Source: an uncultured Collinsella sp. (GTDB lineage Bacteria; Actinomycetota; Coriobacteriia; Coriobacteriales; Coriobacteriaceae). From it: 25,704 nucleotides of DNA. The notes beneath the pieces were generated by a model. It was not told the DNA's origin. It saw only the letters and a list, made by a program, of their open reading frames with translations, and made no database searches. Location: contig CABQLI010000026.1 in assembly GCA_902464965.1 (NCBI GenBank), forward strand, positions 1 through 25,704. The letters run 5' to 3'. This document shows, piece by piece, positions 7,241-15,409 of this stretch (position 1 is its first letter; the number at the start of each line of letters is the position of its first letter). Position numbers and translations under genes: made by a program.

Positions 7241-8791
7241 ATGCCTATCATCGCAGCGCTCGTTGGCATCGTTTTGGGTGCTATCGCCGCCATTGCCTAC
7301 ATGCGCACCGCCAAGCAGGGTAGTCTTCACGAGGCCGACGAAAAGATTCAGTCGGCACACGCACAGGCTGAGTCCCTGATCGGTGATGCTAAGCGTCAGG
7401 CCGAGACCCTCAAAAAAGAGGCTCTGCTCGAGGCTAAAGAGGAAATCATCAAGAACAAGCAGGCCGCCGAGGCCGAGGACAAGCAGCGTAAGAACGAGAT
7501 TCGTACGCTCGAGAACCGCGTGATGCAGCGCGAGGAATCCCTCGATCGCCGCAACGATGCTCTCGACAAGCGCGAACATCAGCTGTCCAGCCAGGCCGGT
7601 CAGGTCGAGAAGCGCTCCCGTGAGCTCGAGGAGCTCTGCGCAAAGCAGACCTCCGAGCTTGAGCGTATCGCCGACCTTACCCGCGAGGACGCCCACAAGG
7701 AGCTCCTCGATAAGGTTCGCGGCGAGGTCACCCACGAGGCCGCCACGATCATTCGCGAGTCCGAGCAGCAGGTTCGCGCCGAGTGCCACAAGACCGCCCA
7801 GGAGATTCTGTCCCTGGCGATTCAGCGCTGCGCTGCCGACCACACTGCCGAGGTCACCGTTACCTCCGTGCACATTCCCTCTGATGACCTCAAGGGCCGT
7901 ATCATCGGTCGCGAGGGTCGCAACATCCGGACCTTCGAGCAGGTTTCCGGCGTCAATCTCGTGATCGATGACACGCCCGAGACCGTCGTTCTTTCGAGCT
8001 TCGACCCGGTCCGTCGTGAGACCGCCCGTGTCGCCCTCGAGAACCTCATCGCCGACGGCCGCATTCACCCCGCCCGCATCGAGGAGATGTATCACAAGGC
8101 TGCCGACCTGGTTCAGCAGCGCGTGCGCGAGGCTGGCGAGCAGGCTGCCTTCGATACCGGCATCCACGACCTGCACCCCGAGATCGTCAAGACCCTTGGT
8201 GCCTTGCGCTACCGTACCTCGTTTGGTCAGAACGTGCTTCAGCACTCCCTTGAAGTCTCTGACCTGTGCGGTGTGATGGCTTCCGAGCTTGGCCTGGACG
8301 TTGTGACTGCCAAGCGCGCCGGCCTGCTGCACGACCTGGGCAAGGCAATCGACCACGACGTCGAGGGCCCGCATGCCGTCATCGGCGCCGAGCTTGCCCG
8401 TCGTTATGGCGAGAAGCCCGTTATCGTCCACGCTATCGAGGCTCACCATGCCGATGTCGACCCCAACACGGTGCTCGATGTCCTGGTACAGGCCGCCGAT
8501 GCTGTCTCTGCCTCTCGCCCCGGTGCCCGTCGCGAGTCTGCCGAGAACTACATGAAGCGTCTTGAGAAGCTCGAGGAGATCGCCAACTCCCATGACGGCG
8601 TCGAGCGTACCTATGCCATGCAGGCTGGTCGCGAGGTCCACGTCATGGTTCAGCCGGACAAAATCTCCGATGCCCAGTCCACGGTCCTGGCTCACGATAT
8701 CGCCCATCAGATCGAGGAAGAGATGGAGTATCCCGGTCAGGTGCGCGTCGTCGTGATTCGCGAGAGCCGCGCTGTCGATATCGCTAAATAA
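7241..8791 (+). CDS. rny: Ribonuclease Y
   Basis: 516 residues, the family norm. Seen: an N-terminal membrane helix at about 3-20, then a long charged coiled coil at about 30-200. A KH domain follows with the GRIIGREGRNIR loop at 219-230. The HD domain has LLHDLGKAIDHDVEGPHA at 362-379, His364-Asp365 being the metal-binding pair, and a further His pair in AHHADVD at 401-407. Known: RNase Y is the membrane-anchored endonuclease that starts mRNA decay in many Gram-positive bacteria. ATG 7241 is chosen because AGGAG at 7231-7235 overlaps the alternative GTG at 7235. The next gene starts 1 nt after its stop. Confidence 0.95.
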   Translation: MPIIAALVGIVLGAIAAIAYMRTAKQGSLHEADEKIQSAHAQAESLIGDAKRQAETLKKEALLEAKEEIIKNKQAAEAEDKQRKNEIRTLENRVMQREESLDRRNDALDKREHQLSSQAGQVEKRSRELEELCAKQTSELERIADLTREDAHKELLDKVRGEVTHEAATIIRESEQQVRAECHKTAQEILSLAIQRCAADHTAEVTVTSVHIPSDDLKGRIIGREGRNIRTFEQVSGVNLVIDDTPETVVLSSFDPVRRETARVALENLIADGRIHPARIEEMYHKAADLVQQRVREAGEQAAFDTGIHDLHPEIVKTLGALRYRTSFGQNVLQHSLEVSDLCGVMASELGLDVVTAKRAGLLHDLGKAIDHDVEGPHAVIGAELARRYGEKPVIVHAIEAHHADVDPNTVLDVLVQAADAVSASRPGARRESAENYMKRLEKLEEIANSHDGVERTYAMQAGREVHVMVQPDKISDAQSTVLAHDIAHQIEEEMEYPGQVRVVVIRESRAVDIAK

Positions 8792-8792
8792 C

Positions 8793-9878
8793 ATGAGCGA
8801 CGCGAACGAGCTCATCTCATTTATCGCGTCGATGTCGGGGGAGGGCAACCTTCGCGTCGAGGAGAACCTTGGCGAGGGGTATGTCCGCCTCCGCGTTTCG
8901 GAGGCCGAGCGGCGCCAGGCAAAGCACGACATTCAGCATGTCGAGGATATCGTCATCGAAATGCTCCGTAATGCTCGCGATGCTGGCGCCGACAAGGTCT
9001 ATCTCGCCACGACCAAGGAAGATGGCGTCCGCACGCTTGTCTTTCTGGATAACGGTTCGGGCGTTCCGCAGGATATGCAAGAGCGAATCTTCGATGCCCG
9101 CGTTACCTCCAAGCTCGAGAGCATGAAGATGGACCGTTGGGGCGTTCACGGTCGTGGTATGGCATTGTTTTCGATCAAGCAGAACACCGACGAGGCCCGT
9201 GTGGTCACGTCCGGTGTCGATCTTGGTTCAGCCTTTAAGGTGAGCGTTGCGGCCGACCGCCTCAGCGAGCGTGCTGATCAGTCCAGCTGGCCCCAGGCCG
9301 TCAAGGATGAGGACGGACGTTATGTCTGTGCTCGCGGCCCGCATAATATTATTCGCGCTGCCTGTGAGTTTGCGCTCGAGGAGCTGCGTGGTTGCGATGT
9401 CTATCTTGGTTCTCCGTCTGAGATTGCCGCGACCCTTTATGCTCAGGCGTCAAGTCGGCTCGATACGTCTCGTCTCCTGTTTATTGATGACGAAAGCGAG
9501 CTTCCGGTTGTCGATCGTTTAGGCCTTGCCTCTGATGCCGAGGACTTTATCCGTATCTGCTCGGGTTTGGGTCTTGAGATGTCCGAGCGCACGGCACATC
9601 GCATTTTGGCAGGGCAGATTAAGCCCGTTCGCGGTGTGACCGCGCGTCTGCTGCGCGAGCGTGATTCGTCCTCGCATGCGCCGGCTTCTGTCGATCTCGC
9701 GAAGGATCGTCGCGGGCTTCGTATTGCCAAGGATGACATGGCACAGTTTTCGCGTGCTGTGGAGCGCGACTTTAATGACCTTGCCGCCCGGTACTATCTC
9801 AACCTTTGCGGCGACCCAAAGATTCGCGTTTCGCGTGATCGAATCACCGTGACCTTCGATCTTGCCAAAGAGGAATAG
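8793..9878 (+). CDS. Stand-alone GHKL-fold ATPase of unknown role
   Basis: 361 residues, soluble, no signal peptide or membrane segment. Seen: the three ATP-binding motifs of the GHKL (gyrase, Hsp90, histidine kinase, MutL) fold: the N box with Glu56 and Asn60 (VIEMLRNARDAGAD), G1 with Asp86-Asn87-Gly88-Ser89-Gly90, and G2 with Gly117, Gly120 and Gly122 (WGVHGRGMALFSIK). No HisKA helix with a phospho-acceptor histidine precedes the domain, and no sensor domain exists. The phrase NARDAGAD followed by DNGSG resembles MutL/Hsp90-type members more than two-component kinases. The C-terminal 150 residues are not recognised. The gene is sandwiched between rny (1-nt gap) and spoVS, suggesting a link to RNA turnover. 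No specific function is claimed. Confidence 0.8.
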   Translation: MSDANELISFIASMSGEGNLRVEENLGEGYVRLRVSEAERRQAKHDIQHVEDIVIEMLRNARDAGADKVYLATTKEDGVRTLVFLDNGSGVPQDMQERIFDARVTSKLESMKMDRWGVHGRGMALFSIKQNTDEARVVTSGVDLGSAFKVSVAADRLSERADQSSWPQAVKDEDGRYVCARGPHNIIRAACEFALEELRGCDVYLGSPSEIAATLYAQASSRLDTSRLLFIDDESELPVVDRLGLASDAEDFIRICSGLGLEMSERTAHRILAGQIKPVRGVTARLLRERDSSSHAPASVDLAKDRRGLRIAKDDMAQFSRAVERDFNDLAARYYLNLCGDPKIRVSRDRITVTFDLAKEE

Positions 9879-9884
9879 TGCCTT

Positions 9885-9902
9885 TACCGAGTCCACTCGG
9901 TA
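9885..9902 (+). promoter_or_regulatory. Perfect 18-bp dyad upstream of spoVS
   Basis: TACCGAGTCCACTCGGTA is a perfect palindrome just after the ATPase stop and 51 bp before spoVS. As RNA it forms a 7-bp stem with a TCCA loop; no T-run follows. It may be an operator, a processing site or a weak attenuator between the two genes. Confidence 0.5.
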
Positions 9903-9952
9903 CGATACAGTTATTGCAGTTAAAACGTACTTTTAAACGCAGGAGTTTCTTC

Positions 9953-10270
9953 ATGGATTGCCTGAAGGTATCAAGCAAATCATCACCCGCGTCCGTTGCC
10001 GGCGCCATCGCCGGCATGGTCAAGGATGGTGTGCCCGTCAACATTCAGTGTGTCGGCGCCGGTGCGGTCAACCAGGCCATAAAGGCCGTGGCTATTGCGC
10101 GCGGTTTTTTGATTCCAACCGGATTTGATATTTCCTGCGCGCCCGTGTTCTCCGACATCCTTATTAACGGGGAGTCGCGCACGGCCATCCGTCTTTCTAT
10201 TTACGTTCACCAGATCAATCGAGCTGCTATGGATAACGTCGTCATTGATGATGTTAAGCCTGTGGCATAG
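9953..10270 (+). CDS. spoVS: Stage V sporulation protein S family (SpoVS/Alba-like)
   Basis: 105 residues. Seen: the family core LKVSSKSSPASVAGAIAGMV, then IQCVGAGAVNQAIKAVAIARGFL and SDILINGESRTAIRLSI. The last 20 residues (from YVHQINRAAMD) extend beyond the usual 86-residue Bacillus protein. Known: SpoVS is required for late Bacillus sporulation, has an Alba-like nucleic-acid-binding fold and is found in many bacteria that do not sporulate. Collinsella-type organisms are not known to sporulate, so a general nucleic-acid role is more likely (inference). ATG 9953 is chosen because AGGAG at 9941-9945 is 7 bp upstream. It follows rny and the ATPase and precedes miaB. Confidence 0.93.
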   Translation: MDCLKVSSKSSPASVAGAIAGMVKDGVPVNIQCVGAGAVNQAIKAVAIARGFLIPTGFDISCAPVFSDILINGESRTAIRLSIYVHQINRAAMDNVVIDDVKPVA

Positions 10271-10319
10271 CTTTTGCTTGCCTCGATTCGCCTCCCTTCC
10301 ATCGTTAGGACTTATGCAC

Positions 10320-11690
10320 ATGGACCAGCGTTCCGTACGCGATATTCTTGCCGGTAAAACCTACTTTATCCGCACCTTTGGCTGCCAGATGAATCAGCAC
10401 GATTCTGAGCGCGTGAGCGGTCTGCTCGATTCGTATGGTTGCCTCATGGCGCTCGATCCCGAGCATGCCGATATCGTTGTCTTCATGACATGCTGTGTGC
10501 GTGAGGCCGCCGATACTCGCCTGTACGGTCAGTGCAATTCCTGCAAAAGCCTGCCGCCTTCGCCTTCGGGCAAGCGTGTGGTTGCCGTGGGCGGCTGCAT
10601 TGCGCAGCGTGATGGCGAGGGCCTGCTCACCAACGTTGATAACGTCAATGTCATCTTTGGCACGCATTCTATCGCACATGTGGCCGAGCTCATTGCCGAG
10701 GCGTTCCTTGACGGCAAGCGTCATATCCGCACCAATGAGCATGAGGATACGGATGCCATGAGCATGCCGTGGCATCGCGAGACCCAGTATCACGCCTGGG
10801 TGCCCATCATGACCGGCTGCAATAATTTCTGCACCTACTGCATCGTGCCGTACGTGCGCGGTCGCGAAAAGAGCCGTCCCTTCGAGGAGATTGTCGACGA
10901 GGTGACCGGTTTGGTACGCCAGGGCGTGCGTGAGATTACGCTGCTGGGCCAAAACGTTAACTCATATGGTCGCGATCTGTTTGGTAAGCCGCGTTTTGCC
11001 GATCTGCTGCGTGCCGTGGGCGATACGGGTGTGGAGCGTATCTTCTTTACGTCTTCGCATCCCAAGGATCTGTTGCCCGAGACCATCGACGCCATGGCCG
11101 AGACGCCTGCCGTTATGCCGCAGCTGCACTTGGCCGTCCAGTCAGGTTCGACGCGGATCCTCAAAGAGATGAATCGCCGTTATACACGCGAGGACTATCT
11201 GGGCCTGGTCGATCGCATTCGCAACCGCATGCCCGATATCGCGCTCTCGACCGACATTATCGTGGGCTTCCCGGGCGAGACTGAAGAAGACTTTGAGCAG
11301 ACGCTCTCACTTGCCGAGACGGTCCGCTATGCTCAGGCCTATACCTTCATCTATTCCAAGCGCGCCGGTACCCCGGCTGCAGAGATTGACGACCCTACGC
11401 CGCATGAGGTTATTCTCGAGCGTTTCAACCGCCTGGTTAAGGTTATCGAGACCACGGCACACGAGTATAACCAGGGTGAGCTTCATACTGTGGTGCCGGC
11501 GCTCATTGAGGGAACGAGTAAAAAGAACGACGCGGTCCTGCTGGGCAAGAGTCCCAAGAATCAGACCGTTCATGCGCCTATCCCCGAGGGTTACAGCATC
11601 GATCAGCTTGTTGGCAAGATCGTTGATGTTGACGTTGACGTTGCCAAGACCTGGTATTTATCCGGCTCCGTTGTGGGCGAGCCGCGCTAA
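10320..11690 (+). CDS. miaB: tRNA-2-methylthio-N6-dimethylallyladenosine synthase MiaB
   Basis: 456 residues. Seen: UPF0004 cysteines at 22 (TFGCQMNQHDSE), 58 (MTCCVRE) and 93 (GGCIAQ). The radical-SAM CxxxCxxC is at 167, 171 and 174 (GCNNFCTYCIVPYVRGRE), and a TRAM-type C-terminus follows. TFGCQMN is the MiaB hallmark, unlike the CAKN of RimO at 2333. The usual NTC before VRE is MTC here. Known: MiaB adds a methylthio group to i6A37 of tRNAs reading UNN codons, right after MiaA. ATG 10320 is preferred, 9 bp after TTAGGA; ATG 10314 would be only 3 bp from it. The stop overlaps miaA by 1 nt, giving a two-step pathway in one unit. Confidence 0.95.
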   Translation: MDQRSVRDILAGKTYFIRTFGCQMNQHDSERVSGLLDSYGCLMALDPEHADIVVFMTCCVREAADTRLYGQCNSCKSLPPSPSGKRVVAVGGCIAQRDGEGLLTNVDNVNVIFGTHSIAHVAELIAEAFLDGKRHIRTNEHEDTDAMSMPWHRETQYHAWVPIMTGCNNFCTYCIVPYVRGREKSRPFEEIVDEVTGLVRQGVREITLLGQNVNSYGRDLFGKPRFADLLRAVGDTGVERIFFTSSHPKDLLPETIDAMAETPAVMPQLHLAVQSGSTRILKEMNRRYTREDYLGLVDRIRNRMPDIALSTDIIVGFPGETEEDFEQTLSLAETVRYAQAYTFIYSKRAGTPAAEIDDPTPHEVILERFNRLVKVIETTAHEYNQGELHTVVPALIEGTSKKNDAVLLGKSPKNQTVHAPIPEGYSIDQLVGKIVDVDVDVAKTWYLSGSVVGEPR

Positions 11691-12628
11691 TGGTTTCTCC
11701 CGGGACAGGTCTTTCCGCCGTTGCGATCGTCGGTCCGACCGCGGTTGGTAAAAGTGATGTCGCAGATCGTTTGGCGGCTCGCCTTTCGTCCGAAGTGCTG
11801 TCTTGTGACGCGATGCAAATCTATCGAGGTATGGATATCGGCACTGCCAAGATGGCACCAGAGGAATGCACGGCGCCTCTACGCCTGGTCGATATTGTTG
11901 AACCGGGCGTTGCATATTCTGCAGTGTTGTATCAGGCAGACGCTCGTGTACATGTTGAGCGCTTGCTGGGCGAGGGCCGCCTACCGGTGTTTTGCGGGGG
12001 TACGGGCTTGTATCTCAAGGCGGCCCTGGATGAGATGGATTTTCCCTCGGGCGAACTTGAGGACGATCGCCGCGCGGGGTATCAGGAGCTTGCCGAGCGC
12101 ATTGGCGAGGAAGCGCTGCACGCGCTGCTTGCCGAGCGTGACCCCGAGTCCGCCGCGGTCATCCACCCCCATAATGTTCGTCGCGTGATTCGCGCGCTCG
12201 AAATGCACGATGATGGCGTGTCCTACGCGCAGCAAAAGTCGCAGTTTAGTGTTCCGCGCGAGCATTATCACGCTCTGTGGTTTGGATTGATGCGTAATCG
12301 CGAGGCGCTTTACGAGCGAATTAACCTACGCGTCGATCTGATGTTTGAGCAGGGTCTTGTTGATGAGGTTCGTGGTCTTATGGACCAGGGGCTGAGAGAT
12401 GCCCTGACTTCGATGCAAGCGATTGGCTATAAAGAGATCATCGATGCCTTTGACGGCGTGATTTCTATGGATGAGGCTCGCGAACTCATCAAGATGCGCT
12501 CGCGTCGCTATGCCAAGCGTCAGCTTTCGTGGTTTAAACGCGATGACCGCATCGTGTGGTTCGATATGGACGAGTTTACGATCGATGAGGTCGTTGATGA
12601 TATCCTTCACCGTATCGAGGCGGCCTAA
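11690..12628 (+). CDS. miaA: tRNA dimethylallyltransferase MiaA
   Basis: 312 residues, full length. Seen: the P-loop GPTAVGKS at 15-22, the substrate-binding DAMQIYRGMDIGTAK, the FCGGTGLYLKA segment and the C-terminal SMQAIGYKEI and RYAKRQLSWFKRD motifs typical of the family. Known: MiaA transfers a dimethylallyl group from dimethylallyl diphosphate to N6 of A37 in UNN-decoding tRNAs, making the substrate of MiaB. The start (TAATG) overlaps the miaB stop and the stop (TAATG) overlaps the hflX start, so all three are probably translationally coupled. No separate promoter was seen. Confidence 0.95.
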   Translation: MVSPGTGLSAVAIVGPTAVGKSDVADRLAARLSSEVLSCDAMQIYRGMDIGTAKMAPEECTAPLRLVDIVEPGVAYSAVLYQADARVHVERLLGEGRLPVFCGGTGLYLKAALDEMDFPSGELEDDRRAGYQELAERIGEEALHALLAERDPESAAVIHPHNVRRVIRALEMHDDGVSYAQQKSQFSVPREHYHALWFGLMRNREALYERINLRVDLMFEQGLVDEVRGLMDQGLRDALTSMQAIGYKEIIDAFDGVISMDEARELIKMRSRRYAKRQLSWFKRDDRIVWFDMDEFTIDEVVDDILHRIEAA

Positions 12629-13917
12629 TGTCCCGTTTCCCCCTTGTTCCCACGGCACCCGAACCCGAGCGTGCCATTTTGGTTGGTGTTGAATGGCGCG
12701 ACAATGCATGGCCGCTCGATCGCTCGCTTGATGAGCTGGAGCGCCTTGCCCACACGGCTGGTGCCCAGTGCGTGGCACGCTTGTCTCAGCGTTTGGTAAA
12801 GCCGTATCCTAAATCGTTTATCGGTTCCGGTAAGGTTGAAGAGCTATGCGGCCTGGTGCATCGCATGGATGCCGATGTCGTTATTTTTGACGACGACCTG
12901 ACGCCCTCGCAGCAATCCTATTTGGAGAAAGCCGTGGGCGAACCGGTAAAGATTATCGATCGTACGGCACTGATCTTGGATATCTTTGGCCTGCATGCTC
13001 AGACGCGTGAGGGACGCCTACAGGTACAGCTGGCACAGCTTCAATATTTGTTGCCTCGTCTGCGTGGCATGTGGAGCCACCTCGCCAAGGAACAGACGCG
13101 CGGCGGCATCGGCTCACGCTTTGGTCAGGGCGAAAGTCAGCTTGAGGTCGACCGTCGCCTCATTCGTAATAAGATCGCTGCGCTTCGTCGTGAGCTCAAG
13201 CAGGTTGAACAGCGTCGTGATGTTCAATCCAAGAGCCGCATTGAGTCACCGGCGTTTCGCGTCGCGTTAGCCGGTTATACCAATGCCGGTAAATCGACGT
13301 TGCTCAATCGTCTGACCGGCTCTACGGTACTTTCTCAGGACAAGCTGTTTGCTACGCTCGACCCGACGACGCGTTCGTATCGCCTGCCCGGCGGTCGCGG
13401 CATGACGATTACTGATACCGTCGGCTTTATTCAAAAGCTGCCGCATGGTCTGGTCGATGCCTTTAAATCGACACTGTCCGAGGTGTTGGGTGCCGATCTA
13501 ATTCTCAAAGTCGTAGATGCGTCTGACGAGGACTATGAGCGGCAGCTGGAGGCTGTCGACCGCGTGCTTGATGAGATCGGTGCCGGCGAGCGTTTGACGC
13601 TTACGGTGTTCAATAAAATCGATCTTCTCGACAGCGTTGATCGATTGAGCTTCCGTCGTCGTTATCCCGAAGCCGTTCTGTTCTCAGCCCAAACGGGCGA
13701 GGGGCTCGACGATCTCGTCGATCGTATTGCTCGTGAGGCGGCTGCCACCGATGTGTTGCTCTCTGCTGATATCCCGTATCGTGAGGGCGCCCTCATCACG
13801 CTGGTTCATGAGCAGGGAACCCTTTTGCACGAGGAATATTTAGAGGACGGAGTTCGCATTGTGGCGAAACTGCCGGCTCGAATCGCGCCGCGTCTCGAGC
13901 GCTATCGTACGGAATAA
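12628..13917 (+). CDS. hflX: Ribosome-associated GTPase HflX
   Basis: 429 residues. Seen: the N-terminal HflX domain (FIGSGKVEEL, VIFDDDLTPSQ, ILDIFGLHAQTREGRLQVQLAQLQYLLPRL, with a glycine-rich GGIGSRFGQGE). The G domain has G1 GYTNAGKS at 216-223, switch I GSTVLSQDKLFATLDPTTR, G3 DTVGF at 263-267 and G4 NKID. Known: HflX binds the 50S subunit, splits stalled or stressed ribosomes and is heat-associated in several bacteria. miaA-hflX adjacency is widespread (with hfq between them in proteobacteria). The final 16 bp overlap the 3' end of the convergent DUF1624 gene. Confidence 0.95.
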   Translation: MSRFPLVPTAPEPERAILVGVEWRDNAWPLDRSLDELERLAHTAGAQCVARLSQRLVKPYPKSFIGSGKVEELCGLVHRMDADVVIFDDDLTPSQQSYLEKAVGEPVKIIDRTALILDIFGLHAQTREGRLQVQLAQLQYLLPRLRGMWSHLAKEQTRGGIGSRFGQGESQLEVDRRLIRNKIAALRRELKQVEQRRDVQSKSRIESPAFRVALAGYTNAGKSTLLNRLTGSTVLSQDKLFATLDPTTRSYRLPGGRGMTITDTVGFIQKLPHGLVDAFKSTLSEVLGADLILKVVDASDEDYERQLEAVDRVLDEIGAGERLTLTVFNKIDLLDSVDRLSFRRRYPEAVLFSAQTGEGLDDLVDRIAREAAATDVLLSADIPYREGALITLVHEQGTLLHEEYLEDGVRIVAKLPARIAPRLERYRTE

Positions 13918-14605
13918 ACGAGTTCTAGTACGCCTAGAATTGCAGGCTGATGGAGCAGATAGAACGGTAAGGCATGCCGACCAAGGACTGTGAGCGCCGG
14001 GATGGGATTGGCGTATGCCCATTCTGGCGCTTCGAGGTTTGATGCTTGTGCTACCTGGGCAGCAAAAAAGCCGGTAAGGTACATAAAGACAAACGGAATG
14101 AGCGGATAGTAGTCTCCCGAAACAAAACCCGGGCCCGGAAATCCTAGCCATGCCAGGTAGGGGAGTGAGTAGACCGCTTTTGGAATGCCCCAGGTTAGGG
14201 CAAAAAGAACAAGGCACGCTGCTATGCCCCACGAGCCCGGTAATTTTTGGAGTAGCGGACGGGTGAGTGCAACCACTGCGGTGCACGCCGCCATGCAATA
14301 AATGATGCCAAAGTTTACCGAATCGTCGACTGATACCAGTGTAGTTGCAATCCATACGATCAAAGCTGCGGCAGCGTACTTGGCCGCTCGTTTAGCATTG
14401 TTGCGTGAGAGCGTGCACATCCAACCTGCGATAAACAAAATACCCAGCTGATGCTGGCGCGCCAGATGTCTTGAAAGACGGTCTGGGTAAACCAGGGCAT
14501 ATCCCAGTCGTACAGGTAGGCGAGATCGTAGCAAGCGTGAAAACCTGCCATTGAAATCATCGTAAACCCGCGGACGGTATCAAAGATGGTGATGCGTTTT
14601 TGCAT
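13902..14605 (-). pseudogene. DUF1624 / heparan-alpha-glucosaminide acetyltransferase-like membrane protein, frameshifted
   Basis: Two frames together make one protein. The 5' part starts at 14605 and reads FDTVRGFTMISMAGFHACYDLAYLY, ending in-register at ISWVF near 14443. The rest continues from about LFIAGWMC in a second frame to a stop at 13902 (ending RHALPFYLLHQPAILGVLELVY). These are the two ends of the DUF1624 multi-span membrane family (COG3503), about 235 residues when rejoined. The switch is -1 near a run of four A on the plus strand (14437-14440); restoring a fifth base gives a continuous ISWVF-LFIAGW. No canonical slippery heptamer is present, so recent mutation or an assembly error is likelier than programmed frameshifting. 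The start overlaps the lexA stop (TAATG), so the gene belongs to the lexA operon. The substrate is unknown. Confidence 0.75.
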
Positions 14606-15249
14606 TACGAGAACCGGCGCATCAAGCCGACGACTTTGCCCAAGATAATGGGATTCGTTGCATAGATAGGCTCCATGGTGTCATTCTCAGGCTGTAGGCG
14701 TACGCGTCCCTGCTCCTTGTAGAACGTCTTGACGGTTGCTGAACCATCAATCATGGCCACGACAATTTCGCCGTTCATGGCACTCTTTTGTTCACGGACG
14801 ATGATGTAATCGCCATTGAAGATGCCGACATTGATCATTGAGCTCCCATGCACCTCAAGGATAAAGGAACCCTGATCAGTGGCGATTTCGGTCGGGATAG
14901 TAAAAGTGTCTTCGATATTCTGCTCGGCCAGAATGGGAATCCCAGCCGCGACGCGACCAACGAGCGGTAGCGAGACCGTTCCGCGAGGTGCGGTGGGCTC
15001 GTCAGATTTAGAAATTGAGACAGAGGAACCGTCCTCGTTAAAGAGTTCCAGGGCGCGCGGTTTGGTTGCATCGCGCTTGAGTAGCCCGCGCGCCTCCAGG
15101 GCAGATAGATGGGCGTGCACGGTGCTGGGGGAGGAAAGGCCCACGGCAGAAGCCATCTCGCGCACGCTGGGCGGATAACCCTTCTCCTGCTGATATTCCT
15201 TGATGAAGTCGTAAATTTGCTGCTGACGCTTGGTAATTTTGCGAGCCAT
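14605..15249 (-). CDS. lexA: SOS repressor LexA
   Basis: 214 residues. Seen: the N-terminal winged helix (QQQIYDFIKEYQQEKGYPPSVREMASAVGLSSPSTVHAHLSALEARG is split here by its helices at 10-55). The self-cleavage site is Ala102-Gly103 (RVAAGIP). The S24-type catalytic dyad is Ser137 (HGSSM) and Lys174 (ATVK). Known: LexA represses SOS genes and cuts itself when bound to RecA filaments. The start at 15249 is chosen because AGAGGA lies 7 bp upstream and the protein then begins MARKITKRQQ. Upstream in-frame ATGs at 15270 and 15354 have no ribosome site and would run through operator DNA. The three LexA boxes upstream imply autoregulation. Confidence 0.95.
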   Translation of the reverse strand: MARKITKRQQQIYDFIKEYQQEKGYPPSVREMASAVGLSSPSTVHAHLSALEARGLLKRDATKPRALELFNEDGSSVSISKSDEPTAPRGTVSLPLVGRVAAGIPILAEQNIEDTFTIPTEIATDQGSFILEVHGSSMINVGIFNGDYIIVREQKSAMNGEIVVAMIDGSATVKTFYKEQGRVRLQPENDTMEPIYATNPIILGKVVGLMRRFS

Positions 15250-15272
15250 CAGGGCATCCTCTCTACCCATGT

Positions 15273-15286
15273 CAAACAAATGTTCG
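15273..15286 (-). promoter_or_regulatory. LexA box 1 (lexA-proximal)
   Basis: Plus strand CAAACAAATGTTCG: the GTTCG half-site is perfect and the other half-site CAAAC has one mismatch from CGAAC. It lies 24 bp before the lexA start and 28 bp from box 2. It overlaps the probable lexA leader, so it should mainly affect lexA. Confidence 0.65.
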
Positions 15287-15294
15287 AATTTTGC

Positions 15295-15322
15295 TTGACA
15301 GGAACAACTGTTCGAAGATAAT
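15295..15322 (+). promoter_or_regulatory. SOS promoter of the LysM division-suppressor gene
   Basis: Consensus TTGACA at 15295-15300 is followed after 16 bp by GATAAT at 15317-15322 (five of six). An 18-bp spacing to TAATAA is also possible. LexA box 2 fills the spacer. The gene start is 87 bp downstream of the -10. Confidence 0.75.
15301..15314 (+). promoter_or_regulatory. LexA box 2 (centre of the divergent region)
   Basis: GGAACAACTGTTCG has an intact GAACN4GTTC core. It lies between the -35 TTGACA and the -10 of the plus-strand promoter, the same arrangement as at recA. Confidence 0.85.
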
Positions 15323-15328
15323 AATAAC

Positions 15329-15342
15329 CGAACATTCGTTCT
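15329..15342 (+). promoter_or_regulatory. LexA box 3 (near the LysM gene's transcription start)
   Basis: CGAACATTCGTTCT has an intact GAACN4GTTC core with one terminal mismatch. It begins exactly 28 bp after box 2, downstream of the plus-strand -10, and overlaps where the minus-strand lexA promoter should be. Confidence 0.85.
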
Positions 15343-15409
15343 CGCGCTAGACATTTTTGTCCGCGCGGCTTGATAAAACTGTTCTCAGCAAAACACGCGA
15401 GAGGAGAAC

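Noticed and set aside
7124..8932. A 602-residue open frame antisense to rny
   Set aside because: Same cause: low-complexity Leu/Gly/Val-rich translation, no motif, exactly opposite a clear RNase Y.
14430..14450. Programmed -1 frameshifting in the DUF1624 gene
   Set aside because: The sequence at the switch lacks an XXXYYYZ slippery heptamer, and no clear downstream stimulatory structure was seen; mutation or sequencing error is simpler.
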